Below are positions 27,679 to 36,038 of a stretch of DNA of 64,000 nt, piece after piece (position 1 is the stretch's first letter; each line of letters begins with the position of its first letter). The position numbers and the translations under genes were made by a program. The stretch covers positions 107,782 through 171,781 of the forward strand of contig JBJHBJ010000002.1 of NCBI GenBank assembly GCA_050485425.1, given 5' to 3'. The notes beneath the pieces were generated by a model, which worked only from the letters and a program-made list of their open reading frames with translations, was not told where the DNA came from and made no database searches. The DNA comes from LSCE01 sp050485425 (GTDB lineage Bacteria; Pseudomonadota; Gammaproteobacteria; Nitrococcales; Aquisalimonadaceae).

Positions 27679-28323
27679 TTGGCCCGTTACAGTGACGACG
27701 AACAGGTAGAACAGATCAAGGAATGGCTGAAGGAAAACGGCAAGGCGCTGATTGCCGGCGTGATCATTGCCGTGGGTGGGGTCGTGGGCTGGCAGCAGTG
27801 GAACTCCTATCAGGAACGCCAGTCCGAGGCTGCATCGATCGCCTATCTGCAATTGCTGGAGGCGCGCCAGACCGGGTCGGACGAAGATACCGTGGCCCGG
27901 CGCGGTCAACGGATCATGAGTGACTATCCCCGCACGCCCTACGCCTCCATGGCCGGGTTGCAACTGGGTGAGTACCACGCCGGCCGCGGTAACCTGGAGC
28001 GCGCCGGGGAGGCGCTGGAATGGGTGGCGGACAATGCCCGCGAAACGTCCTTCCGGCATCTGGGCCGGCTTCGGCTCGCCCAGGTGCTGATTGCCGCCGA
28101 TCAGGCCGCGGAGGCTATCTCACTCCTGGAAGGTGCCGACCACGGCGAATTCGGTGCCCAGTACCAGGAACGCCTGGGCGACGCCTATGCGGCGCTGGGC
28201 AATGTGGAGCAGGCGCGGATGGCTTACGAGGCCGCGCTGGAGCACGAAGACCTCGGCCGTAGCCGCCGCGAGCATATCGAACTGAAGAGAAATGATCTGC
28301 AGTCTGGAGGAAACGCTGCGTGA
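27679..28323 (+). CDS. yfgM: YfgM-like tetratricopeptide membrane protein
   Basis: YfgM is an inner-membrane protein with a periplasmic TPR domain that associates with SecYEG and the chaperone PpiD. The 214-residue product has a cytoplasmic start (YSDDEQVEQIKEWLKENGK, typical of the family), a membrane helix (about 22-40) and a helical periplasmic domain. The start is TTG at 27679 with an AAGGAGG site 6 bases upstream. It lies between hisS and bamB as in E. coli. Confidence 0.93.
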   Translation: MARYSDDEQVEQIKEWLKENGKALIAGVIIAVGGVVGWQQWNSYQERQSEAASIAYLQLLEARQTGSDEDTVARRGQRIMSDYPRTPYASMAGLQLGEYHAGRGNLERAGEALEWVADNARETSFRHLGRLRLAQVLIAADQAAEAISLLEGADHGEFGAQYQERLGDAYAALGNVEQARMAYEAALEHEDLGRSRREHIELKRNDLQSGGNAA

Positions 28324-29462
28324 AACGCTGCCTGACGCTGTTGCTCAGTCTTGGTCTGATTGCCGGCTGCAGCAGCACACCAAGCCGCGACTGGCCTGCC
28401 GATGGGCTGGAAGACACTCAGGACGGATTGCAGGTGGAAACGGTTTGGCGGGCCAACGCCGGACGAGGACTCCATGCTCCCGGCGACGCGTTCGATCCGG
28501 TGGTCGTCGGTGATCGTGTCTATGTGGCTGATGAAAGGGGCCGCCTCTCCGCCTTCAATCTGGAGGACGGCCGCCGCGTCTGGCGTATGGACCTGGATCG
28601 TTCCCTCTCGGCGGGGCCGGCGATCTCCGATGACCTGATCGTCGTGGTTACCCGGCGGGGCCAGGTGCTGGGAATCGATCCCGCTGAGAAGAGCATTCGC
28701 TGGGAGAGCACGCTGACCAGCCAGGTGCTCGCCATGCCGCTGATCTCGGCCGATACCGTCATCTTGCAGGCCGCCGATGGTCGGGTGTTCGGCCTGCGCG
28801 CCGATAACGGCTCCCGCCGCTGGACCTACGAGCGCAGCATGCCTCCGTTGACATTGCGCGGCTCGGCGGATCCGGTCGCGGTCGGCAGTCGGATTCTGGC
28901 TGGCCTGCCCAACGGAACGCTGGTGAATCTCAACCGTAGCGACGGTTCGCTGAACTGGGAGGCCCAGATCGGGCAACCCCGTGGTAGTTCGGACCTGGAG
29001 CGCATGCGTGATGTGGCTTCACGTTTCGTGGTGTTCCGCGGCGAACTCTACGCCGCTGCCTACCAGGGCGAGGTCATGGCGCTGGATCTGCAGCAGGGGC
29101 GCTCATCCTGGAGTCGTGACCTGTCCTCCAGCCAGGGCGTGGCGGTTGATCGCGAGCGGGTCTATGTCAGTGAGTCGAACGGTCGCATCTGGGCGCTGGA
29201 CCGGCGTACCGGGGCTGCTGTCTGGCGCCAGGACCAGACCGAGGGTCTGCAGGCGTCCGCGCCGCTGGTCCAAGGGGATACCGTGGTGTTTGGCGATGAG
29301 CGCGGCCGACTGACCTGGGTGGATGCACAGGACGGCGACATTCTTGCCCGCCAGCGCTTTCACGGCGATGGTTTCTCCAGGCGACCGGTACTGGTCGGAG
29401 ACGACATCGTGGTGCTCAGTGACGGGGGGCGTCTGCTGCGTCTTGCCGTCAGCAGGCCCTGA
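28320..29462 (+). CDS. bamB: Outer-membrane protein assembly factor BamB
   Basis: BamB is the beta-propeller lipoprotein of the BAM complex. The 380-residue product has a lipobox (LGLIAGC, Cys about 18) and repeated propeller blades with W-containing PQQ-like motifs such as GRRVWRMDLDRS, SIRWESTL and AAVWRQDQTEG. GTG at 28320 overlaps the yfgM stop and has a GGAGG site 8-9 bases upstream. der (engA), which commonly follows, is replaced by an NRDE-family gene. Confidence 0.96.
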   Translation: MKRCLTLLLSLGLIAGCSSTPSRDWPADGLEDTQDGLQVETVWRANAGRGLHAPGDAFDPVVVGDRVYVADERGRLSAFNLEDGRRVWRMDLDRSLSAGPAISDDLIVVVTRRGQVLGIDPAEKSIRWESTLTSQVLAMPLISADTVILQAADGRVFGLRADNGSRRWTYERSMPPLTLRGSADPVAVGSRILAGLPNGTLVNLNRSDGSLNWEAQIGQPRGSSDLERMRDVASRFVVFRGELYAAAYQGEVMALDLQQGRSSWSRDLSSSQGVAVDRERVYVSESNGRIWALDRRTGAAVWRQDQTEGLQASAPLVQGDTVVFGDERGRLTWVDAQDGDILARQRFHGDGFSRRPVLVGDDIVVLSDGGRLLRLAVSRP

Positions 29463-29465
29463 GGC

Positions 29466-30230
29466 ATGTGTCTGTTGACCTTCGCGGTTGACGTGCATCC
29501 CGGCTACCCTCTGGTCGTGGTCGGTAACCGCGACGAATTTCACGAGCGGCCCACTCTGCCCATGCATTGGTGGCGGGCGCCACGCTTGCTGGCGGGCGTG
29601 GACCAGCGTGCGGGTGGCTCCTGGCTCGGCCTGACCCGCGACGGCGGTTTCGCCACCATCACCAATTTCAGGGATCCGGAGCAGCACAAGCCGGTCGCGC
29701 CATCGCGCGGCGGCCTGGTTGTGCGCGCACTGACCGAGCCTCAGGCGGACATCGAAGCGCATCTGCATCATCGCGGCAACGATTACAATGGCTTCAACCT
29801 GCTATGGAGCAGGGGTGGCCGTATGTACTACTACAACAATCAGGATGGTGAGCCTGTCCGCCCGTTGCCTCCCGGCGTTTACGGCCTGAGCAACGGTGTG
29901 CTGGATACGCCGTGGCCGAAGCTGATTCGTGTCCGTGAGGGGCTCGAGAACCTGCTGGGGCGTCGCGGAGAACTCGCCGTGGATACCTTGTACGAACTGA
30001 TGGCGGACCGGTGGATGCCGGCGAATGGCGGTCTGCCGGATACCGGGGTCGGCGCAGAGTGGGAGCGCCTGCTGGCGTCCCCCTTCATCTGTCATCCCCG
30101 TTACGGAACGCGCAGCACCAGCGTTGTGCTGGTGCGCCGGAACGGCATTGCCACGGTCGGCGAGCGTACCTTCGGGCCGGACGGTAACATAACGGATCGG
30201 CGCCTTTTCCGCGTTCAACTGGCCTGCTGA
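29466..30230 (+). CDS. NRDE-family (TANGO2-like) protein
   Basis: The 254-residue product begins MCLLTFAVDVHPGYPLVVVGNRDEF; the NRDE motif names the family, which includes human TANGO2, proposed to act in heme transfer or acyl metabolism. Cys2 at the N-terminus suggests an Ntn-hydrolase-like fold. Other family features are WLGLTRDGGFATITNFRDP and a C-terminal TRSTSVVLV block with GRRNG-type turns. No signal peptide is seen. It is 3 bp after bamB, so probably co-transcribed. The bacterial role is not established. Confidence 0.88.
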   Translation: MCLLTFAVDVHPGYPLVVVGNRDEFHERPTLPMHWWRAPRLLAGVDQRAGGSWLGLTRDGGFATITNFRDPEQHKPVAPSRGGLVVRALTEPQADIEAHLHHRGNDYNGFNLLWSRGGRMYYYNNQDGEPVRPLPPGVYGLSNGVLDTPWPKLIRVREGLENLLGRRGELAVDTLYELMADRWMPANGGLPDTGVGAEWERLLASPFICHPRYGTRSTSVVLVRRNGIATVGERTFGPDGNITDRRLFRVQLAC

Positions 30231-30281
30231 GCTGTTCGCTGGGGATGTCGTCGGGAGGTCACGCCTGCTCCGGTTGGCGTG

Positions 30282-31070
30282 TCAGTCGCAACTGCTCACG
30301 GAATTGCGTCGGCAGGGCCTGCGATCAACCCAGATCGTGTTGCCGAGCTGGGCGTCGTCGAAAATCGTTGCCGTGATGTCCGCATTGCGCAGATTGGCCT
30401 GCCGCAGGTCGGCTCCGGTCAGATCAGCGCCGGCCAGGGAAGCCCGATCGAGGTTTGCTCCCCGCAGGTCCGCACCGCGGAGGTTGACGTCTTCGAGGGT
30501 GGCTCTGCTCAGGTTGGCCCCGTTCAGATTGGCATTTTCCAGGTTGCCGCCGGTCAGCTCAGCCTGGGACAGGTTTGCGCCGCTGAGGCTGGCCTGGTGA
30601 AAGCTGACATTGCGCAGGTCGGCACTATACAGGCTGCCATCGCCGAGCTGGGCCTGGTCCATGGTGGCTCCGGCCATCCGTGCCCGGTCAAACCGGGCAC
30701 CACGGAGGTCCGCGTTGCTGAAGTCGGCATCCTCCAGCATGGCCGAGGTAAACCGGGCAGCCTGCAGGCGGGCGTCGCGAAAATCGGCGGCTTCCAGACT
30801 GCTGCCGCCGAAATCGGCGCGCCGGCCTGAAACCTCGCGGAAGTTGCCGTGATCCAGGCGGGCATTGGTGATGACGGCGTTCTCCAGCGTCGAGCCGCTG
30901 AAATCGCCTTTCTCGACACTGACCCGGGACATGAGGGCGCGGGAGAGATCCACGCCGCTCAGTGTCTGTTCTGAAAGATCGCAGTTGAACCAGCTTACCC
31001 GGGGCTCGGGAGGCGCGTTGCAGTCGGCCAGGGCAGGTGATACGCTCACCGCCAAAAAAATGCCCGCCAT
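30282..31070 (-). CDS. Exported pentapeptide-repeat protein
   Basis: The product is largely A(D/N)LXX pentapeptide repeats (for example ADLRG ANLDR ASLAG ADLTG ADLRQ ANLRN ADITA), which form a right-handed quadrilateral beta-helix. A hydrophobic signal-like segment ending SPALA precedes a Cys-containing head (ADCNAPPEPRVSWFNCDL). The start is uncertain: the frame is open to 31304 with an ATG at 31214, but codons there (CGT CGT CGA, CAA, AGA) are unlike the rest, so the ATG at 31070 or the TTG next to it is preferred. Charged residues before 31070 would make a better signal peptide. It is divergent from adk. Function unknown; some such proteins protect gyrase, but those are cytoplasmic. Confidence 0.78.
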   Translation of the reverse strand: MAGIFLAVSVSPALADCNAPPEPRVSWFNCDLSEQTLSGVDLSRALMSRVSVEKGDFSGSTLENAVITNARLDHGNFREVSGRRADFGGSSLEAADFRDARLQAARFTSAMLEDADFSNADLRGARFDRARMAGATMDQAQLGDGSLYSADLRNVSFHQASLSGANLSQAELTGGNLENANLNGANLSRATLEDVNLRGADLRGANLDRASLAGADLTGADLRQANLRNADITATIFDDAQLGNTIWVDRRPCRRNSVSSCD

Positions 31071-31266
31071 CAACAGGATCGGAGATCTGTGATGCCGTCG
31101 GCGGGCGGCGGCGGAAGTGTGAGTCCGGCAGCCAGCTCGACGACGGTAGCCTTGGAATTGGCGCTCCGACTCGCTGGTCTGTGCCACCGGGGACGTACTG
31201 ACGTATTGCAGCATTGTCCCGGGACCGAATTCTTTCTTGTTTTGAGCTTGAGGAGGACTGTAACGC

Positions 31267-31926
31267 ATGCGAGTCATTCTATTGGGGCCCCCGGGTGCTG
31301 GCAAAGGAACGCAGGCCGGCTATATCTGCGAAGAGTTCGGTATCCCCCAGATTTCCACGGGGGACATGCTTCGTGCTGCTGTGAAGGAGGGTACACCGCT
31401 GGGGCGTGAAGCGGAAAAGGTGATGAAGTCCGGCGGGCTGGTTTCCGACGACATCATTCTCGGCCTGGTCAAGGAACGCACCGCGCGTGACGATTGCCGT
31501 AACGGCTTCCTGTTCGACGGGTTTCCGCGCACCATCGCCCAGGCTGAAGCGCTGAAGAATCAGCGCATCAACCTCGATTTCATCGTCGAACTGCAGGTGG
31601 CCGACGAGGAAATCGTGAGCCGCATGAGCGGGCGGCGGGTTCACCCCGGTTCCGGGCGCGTGTATCACGTACAGCACAATCCGCCCAAAGTGGAAGGCAA
31701 GGATGATGTGACCGGTGAGGATCTGGTCCAGCGCGACGACGACCGCGAGGAAACCGTGCGGAAGCGGCTGGAGGTGTACCATGATCAGACCAAACCGCTG
31801 GTAGACTATTATCGCAAGCTGGCTGCCAGCGGGGAGCCGATGGCGCCGGCATACGTGGCCATCGACGGCCTCGGTGATGTGGCCGATGTGCGCCGGCGGA
31901 TCGCCGAAGCCCTGAAGGGTAACTGA
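31267..31926 (+). CDS. adk: Adenylate kinase
   Basis: Adk interconverts ATP, AMP and ADP. The 219-residue product is the long form. It has the P-loop GPPGAGKGT at 7-15, the AMP-binding STGDMLR, the FDGFPRT motif and a LID domain beginning RRVHPGSGRVYH. The LID lacks the four zinc-binding cysteines seen in Gram-positive enzymes, as normal here. GAGGAGG lies 9 bases before the ATG. Its promoter is not clear and must lie in the 196-bp divergent gap. Confidence 0.98.
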   Translation: MRVILLGPPGAGKGTQAGYICEEFGIPQISTGDMLRAAVKEGTPLGREAEKVMKSGGLVSDDIILGLVKERTARDDCRNGFLFDGFPRTIAQAEALKNQRINLDFIVELQVADEEIVSRMSGRRVHPGSGRVYHVQHNPPKVEGKDDVTGEDLVQRDDDREETVRKRLEVYHDQTKPLVDYYRKLAASGEPMAPAYVAIDGLGDVADVRRRIAEALKGN

Positions 31927-32018
31927 GTTCGGCGTTGAACGAAGCTTCCGGCGGACAGTCCAATATAGACAACGCTAACGCAGCGTTTCTCTCGATGAAC
32001 GCCGGAAGCGGGGTATCC

Positions 32019-33449
32019 ATGTCGCGTTACCTGTTTCTTCTTCTGTTTCTGCTGCTGATCGGCCTGAATGGCAGCCACCTGGCGGCCAACGGCAATCGCG
32101 CCATGTTGTTCGAAGTGGACGGCGCGATTGGTCCCGCCACGGTGGACTACCTGCAGCGAGGGTTCCGCCAGGCCCGCGACAGCGGGGCTCCGCTGATCAT
32201 TCTGCGGATGGATACGCCGGGCGGGCTGGACAACTCCATGCGGGATATCATCCGGCTGATCATCGACAGCCCCGTTCCCGTTGCCACCTACGTTGCACCC
32301 GGGGGCGCCCGTGCGGCCAGCGCGGGCACCTATATTCTCTACGCGTCCCACGTTGCCGCCATGGCGCCCGGTACGAACCTTGGTGCTGCCACGCCGGTAC
32401 AGATCGGCGGGGGCGGATTTCCCCCTGGCGGGGGACAGGAGGAAGGGAATGAGGGCGGCAACGACGATGCGGAAAACGGCGAAGACGGTGAGGAGGCCTC
32501 GGATCGCCGGCGCGACCGTTCGGATCAGCCGGCCAGCGCCAGTGAACGCAAGGTGCTGAACGATGCCATCGCCTATATCCGCGCGCTCGCGGACATGCGT
32601 GATCGCAACGCGGACTGGGCGGAGGAGGCTGTCAGGGAGGCCGCCAGCCTCGGTTCGCGGGAGGCGCTGGAAAAGAACGTTATCGACATCCTCGCCGATA
32701 ACATGGACGACCTGCTGACCCAGATGGACGGCCGAACCGTGAAGGTGTCGGTGGGGGAGACCACCTTGCGCACGGAGGGGCTGCAGGTCCAGGTGGTGGA
32801 ACGCGACTGGCGTAATGAGTTGCTGGCCATCATCACCAATCCCAATGTGGCCTATATCCTGATGCTGGTGGGGGTTTACGGGCTGTTCTTCGAACTGGCC
32901 AACCCGGGCGCCATCGTCCCCGGTGTGCTGGGCGGGATTTCCATCCTGCTGGCGTTATTCGCATTTCAGGCCCTGCCTATCAACTACGCCGGCCTTGCGC
33001 TGATGGGGCTCGGCCTCGCGTTCATCATCGGTGAAGCCTTCATGCCCAGCTTTGGCATACTGGGCATCGGTGGCCTGGTTGCCTTTGCCCTGGGTTCGCT
33101 CCTGCTTATCGACACCGGTGTCGCGGCTTACGAGCTGTCCATGACGCTGGTCCTGAGTCTGACGGCGGTCAGCGGTATCATCGTCTTCGGCATCGCGACG
33201 ATGGCGCTGAAGGCGCACCGGCGGCAGGTGACGTCCGGTCGCGAGCAGATCCTGCAGGAGACCGCTCTGGCCGTGGAGGATTTCTCCGGAGGCCGCGGCA
33301 AGGTCCGGCTGCAGGGAGAGCTGTGGAATGCCGAAGCCGACGGGCCGGTGGCGCGCGGGCAGCCTGTGCGCGTGGTTTCCATGGACGGGCTCAAGCTGAA
33401 GGTGGCGTCGACGGATCAGACCGCCGGGACGGACACCTCACAACGCTGA
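32019..33449 (+). CDS. NfeD-family membrane serine protease
   Basis: The long NfeD form combines a ClpP-like serine protease with membrane helices and an OB-fold C-terminal domain, and in relatives is thought to work with SPFH/stomatin proteins. Starting at 32019 (476 residues), a signal peptide (1-23) precedes the protease: MDTPGGLDNSMRDI and ARAASAGTYILYAS, whose Ser is the likely nucleophile. An acidic Gly/Glu/Asp insertion of about 45 residues (near 130-175) interrupts it. Four or so membrane helices follow (about 270-390), then the OB domain (GGRGKVRLQGELWNAE). Starts at 31995 or upstream lack a ribosome-binding site. No stomatin gene is adjacent. Confidence 0.88.
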   Translation: MSRYLFLLLFLLLIGLNGSHLAANGNRAMLFEVDGAIGPATVDYLQRGFRQARDSGAPLIILRMDTPGGLDNSMRDIIRLIIDSPVPVATYVAPGGARAASAGTYILYASHVAAMAPGTNLGAATPVQIGGGGFPPGGGQEEGNEGGNDDAENGEDGEEASDRRRDRSDQPASASERKVLNDAIAYIRALADMRDRNADWAEEAVREAASLGSREALEKNVIDILADNMDDLLTQMDGRTVKVSVGETTLRTEGLQVQVVERDWRNELLAIITNPNVAYILMLVGVYGLFFELANPGAIVPGVLGGISILLALFAFQALPINYAGLALMGLGLAFIIGEAFMPSFGILGIGGLVAFALGSLLLIDTGVAAYELSMTLVLSLTAVSGIIVFGIATMALKAHRRQVTSGREQILQETALAVEDFSGGRGKVRLQGELWNAEADGPVARGQPVRVVSMDGLKLKVASTDQTAGTDTSQR

Positions 33450-33467
33450 CGTATCAGGAAACTGCTC

Positions 33468-34049
33468 ATGCTTGATCATGCAATAGAGAGGTTCCAGGCG
33501 CTTCTGAACGACGCCAGGGAGCGCGGTCTGCCGGAACCGACGGCGATGACACTGGCTACCGCCTGGGAGGACGGGCGTCCTTCGGCCCGAACGGTGCTGC
33601 TGAAATCGGTCGATGGTCGCGGCTTCGTGTTCTATACGAATCGTCGCAGCCGCAAGGGTCGGCAGTTGACGGTGAACCCGTTGGCTGCGCTGTGCTTTTT
33701 CTGGCAGCCGCTGGGTGCCCAGGTGCTGGTGGAAGGAAACGTGGAAGCCGTCAGCGACGAGGAAGCCGACGCCTACTTCGCGTCTCGCCCCCGTTTGAGT
33801 CAGATCGGCGCGTGGGCCTCGCACCAGTCCGAACCGATTGAGGAACACGGCCTGCTGGAGCAGCGTGTCGTGGAGCTGGAAAAACGCTACGATGGCCAGC
33901 CCGTCCCTCGCCCCCCCTACTGGTCGGGGTATCGCGTCGTGCCCACGATGATCGAGTTCTGGAGTGCGCGGGAAGGCCGTTTGCATGAGCGGGAACGCTA
34001 CCAGCGGCAGGACGACGGCGACTGGGTGCATTACTGGCTCAATCCCTGA
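33468..34049 (+). CDS. pdxH: Pyridoxamine 5'-phosphate oxidase
   Basis: PdxH is the FMN-dependent oxidase producing pyridoxal 5'-phosphate. The 193-residue product lacks about 25 N-terminal residues of the E. coli protein but keeps the core: PTAMTLATA, ARTVLLKSVDGRGFVFYTN (FMN binding), SRPRLSQIGAWASHQS and the C-terminal IEFWSAREGRLHERERYQR. Shortened N-termini are common in the family. It is convergent with the unknown gene at 34109. Confidence 0.95.
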   Translation: MLDHAIERFQALLNDARERGLPEPTAMTLATAWEDGRPSARTVLLKSVDGRGFVFYTNRRSRKGRQLTVNPLAALCFFWQPLGAQVLVEGNVEAVSDEEADAYFASRPRLSQIGAWASHQSEPIEEHGLLEQRVVELEKRYDGQPVPRPPYWSGYRVVPTMIEFWSAREGRLHERERYQRQDDGDWVHYWLNP

Positions 34050-34108
34050 GTCGCCGTTCAGAGCGTGCTGCTCCGTTCCCGCGCCAGTGGGAGTCGACTG
34101 GCGCTTCC

Positions 34109-35344
34109 TCAGTGTTTCCCGGTTGTTGCACTGTTCGGGAAGGGGAGCAGCATGGTGTCGTCGTTGCTGGTAATCATCTCGCCCGGCTGGAAGGTTTCCA
34201 GTTCCAGGCCGAGTTCTTTTCCGATCGCGGTCCATCGCTCCGGAATGCTCTGTACGGCTTTCGGTACCAGAGGGTATTCGTGGGCGAGAAACAGCGCGGA
34301 TCCGTCGGCGGCCTCGGCCAGTACGGAATAGGCCACCGGCCCCAGCTGCGGCAGCCGATGCTCGGTCAGTGACAGGCGGGCCGCCGCGTCCAGTGACTCC
34401 GCGGGAACAATCACCTGCTGGGCGAAATCCAGTTCGCCGGGCAGGGCATGGTGCTGAGCCTTGGCATAGGCCTGCCCGGCATCGGAGGGCCAGTCCTCCA
34501 TCGGCAGGTAGGTCAGAACGGTAATGCCGTGAGCCTGCATTCCGGCGACATATTGCCGTTGATTCCGCTGATATTCTCCGTATCCCTGTCGCGGGTTTTC
34601 TTCCCCGGGGTGCTCACGCACCCAGTCGTCGAAAGTGAGAAAACGCGTGTAGCAAACATTCTGCTTAATCAGAAATGAATTGCCGCCATTCAGCGACACC
34701 TCGACAGGCATGTCTCCAGGAAACAGCGACGCTTCCAGCAACTGCCACAATCCGGCGAAGCCATTGTGCTCCAACTGGATCCGCAGCAAGGCGCAAAGAT
34801 CGTTGAAAGTCGCGTAACTGAGATTCAGGGGCTGGACTCCGAATCGGTCAGTGATCAGCCGGCCTGTATGAAGCGAAGCCTGGCCTTTTTCCAGCAGTGT
34901 TTTCTCCATTTTCGTGCTCAGGCGGTCTATATCCTCCGGCGTTCCGATAAACAGGAACGGAATCGCCAGCAGCGGTCCGGCTCCAGGCTGCCTGGAGGGG
35001 GCGATGGCTTCTACCGGGAATTGCTCTCCCTGCGTGCCTATGCACATCAGTTGCGGTTGAAACCGGGTGTCCGGAAGGCTGCGCTGGTAGAGTTCCATCA
35101 GGATGTCCACCATGGCCAGGCCGGGTTGTAGCAATTCGGTCAGATCGTACAGCCCGCCGAGGACGACGAGACCGTACTGATCCAGGCCGCCGAGCATGCG
35201 CTGGAGATCTTCGGCCAGAGCCCAGCCCAGAGCTTCCGCGTCATCCCTGCCCAATGGCGCGGGCGGTCGTTCTCCGCGACTGACCGGCTCCAGATCGAGC
35301 TCCACGGTGAGGACGGCTGGCGTGGCGGAGAGGCGTTGCTGCAT
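34109..35344 (-). CDS. Hypothetical protein, 411 residues, unrecognised family
   Basis: No domain is recognised. The protein is mixed alpha/beta with no signal peptide or clear membrane helix and is moderately acidic. Recognisable stretches include GPLLAIPFLFIGTPEDIDRL, TFDDWVREHPGEENPRQGYGEYQRNQRQYVAG and EITSNDDTMLLP-like C-terminal sequence. Codon use is somewhat less GC-biased than neighbouring genes, which with the flanking H-NS-like gene may hint at acquisition. It stands alone, convergent with pdxH and divergent from the H-NS-like gene. Confidence 0.7.
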   Translation of the reverse strand: MQQRLSATPAVLTVELDLEPVSRGERPPAPLGRDDAEALGWALAEDLQRMLGGLDQYGLVVLGGLYDLTELLQPGLAMVDILMELYQRSLPDTRFQPQLMCIGTQGEQFPVEAIAPSRQPGAGPLLAIPFLFIGTPEDIDRLSTKMEKTLLEKGQASLHTGRLITDRFGVQPLNLSYATFNDLCALLRIQLEHNGFAGLWQLLEASLFPGDMPVEVSLNGGNSFLIKQNVCYTRFLTFDDWVREHPGEENPRQGYGEYQRNQRQYVAGMQAHGITVLTYLPMEDWPSDAGQAYAKAQHHALPGELDFAQQVIVPAESLDAAARLSLTEHRLPQLGPVAYSVLAEAADGSALFLAHEYPLVPKAVQSIPERWTAIGKELGLELETFQPGEMITSNDDTMLLPFPNSATTGKH

Positions 35345-35635
35345 GGTGCTGTGACTCCGGCTGAACGAGTGAGGCGAGCACTATACCACCCTAGTGGCGG
35401 ATCGTATTGCCGCCGCTTCCTGAGAGCGGTGTTCTCGGTGAGAATTCTCTCTGTATTGCGGAATTGAGGCTATTGATTTATTGTTTCCGTCAGTTACCTA
35501 AATTAAAACGAAACCTCTAACCGGGAGGGAATAAATGCCCGAAGATCGGGTGCCGGTCTTGAGGCAGGTAGCGTAGTTGGCTCGCAGTAGTCATTGTCGA
35601 GCCGGGTTAACTGAATCTATGGTTCGGGAGCAAGA
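35345..35635. promoter_or_regulatory. AT-rich divergent intergenic region upstream of the H-NS-like gene
   Basis: The 291-bp gap has no gene. Between about 35450 and 35520 the sequence is markedly AT-rich (TTGATTTATTGTTTCC, TAAATTAAAACG), unlike the rest of the window, as expected for a promoter and possible autoregulatory binding site of an H-NS-type protein. A small hairpin CCCGA/TCGGG lies at 35538-35550 in the probable leader. I could not fix one -35/-10 pair. Confidence 0.45.
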
Positions 35636-35950
35636 ATGGATCTTTCAAAATTTAATTCCAGTGAACTGCAGCAGCTCAAGAAGGATATCGATAAAGAGTT
35701 GAAGCGCCGCCACAAACAGGATGTCAAAGAAGCGCAGAAAGAGTTGAAGAACGTCGCCGAGCGCTATGGCCTGACCCTGCAGGATCTATTGGGCAGTACA
35801 GGGCCGAAAGCCGGCAAGCCGGGCGCCGGCGCGCGTTACCGTCATCCGGATGATCCGAACAAGGGCTGGTCCGGCCGTGGCCGCAAGCCGGCCTGGATCA
35901 AGGAATGGGAAGCGAAGGGACGCTCGCTGGACGACCTCAAGGTCGGCTGA
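35636..35950 (+). CDS. H-NS family nucleoid-associated protein
   Basis: H-NS proteins coat AT-rich DNA and silence foreign genes. The 104-residue product has an N-terminal coiled-coil oligomerisation region rich in Lys/Glu/Gln (about 5-50) and a C-terminal DNA-binding domain with YRHPDDPNKGWSGRGRKPAWI, the conserved minor-groove loop being GRGRKP. The spacing and sequence fit the shorter BpH3/XrvA branch rather than enterobacterial H-NS. A rho-independent terminator follows. Probably monocistronic. Confidence 0.92.
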   Translation: MDLSKFNSSELQQLKKDIDKELKRRHKQDVKEAQKELKNVAERYGLTLQDLLGSTGPKAGKPGAGARYRHPDDPNKGWSGRGRKPAWIKEWEAKGRSLDDLKVG

Positions 35951-35990
35951 GCCAGGGCGGTAACCCCGCCGGACCACCACCTGGGTGGAC

Positions 35991-36038
35991 AGGCACTGGC
36001 ATGCTCGTGAGTACTCCGGGTAGGCCAGTGCCTTTTTA
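35991..36038 (+). terminator. Intrinsic terminator of the H-NS-like gene
   Basis: AGGCACTGGC (35991-36000) pairs with GCCAGTGCCT (36024-36033) across a 23-nt loop and is followed by a run of five T. The T-run contains the end of the convergent ABC permease gene. Confidence 0.75.

Noticed and set aside
30282..31070. Short periodic DNA repeats, at first sight CRISPR-like
   Set aside because: The period is 15 nt and in frame, explained by pentapeptide repeats; there are no unique spacers.
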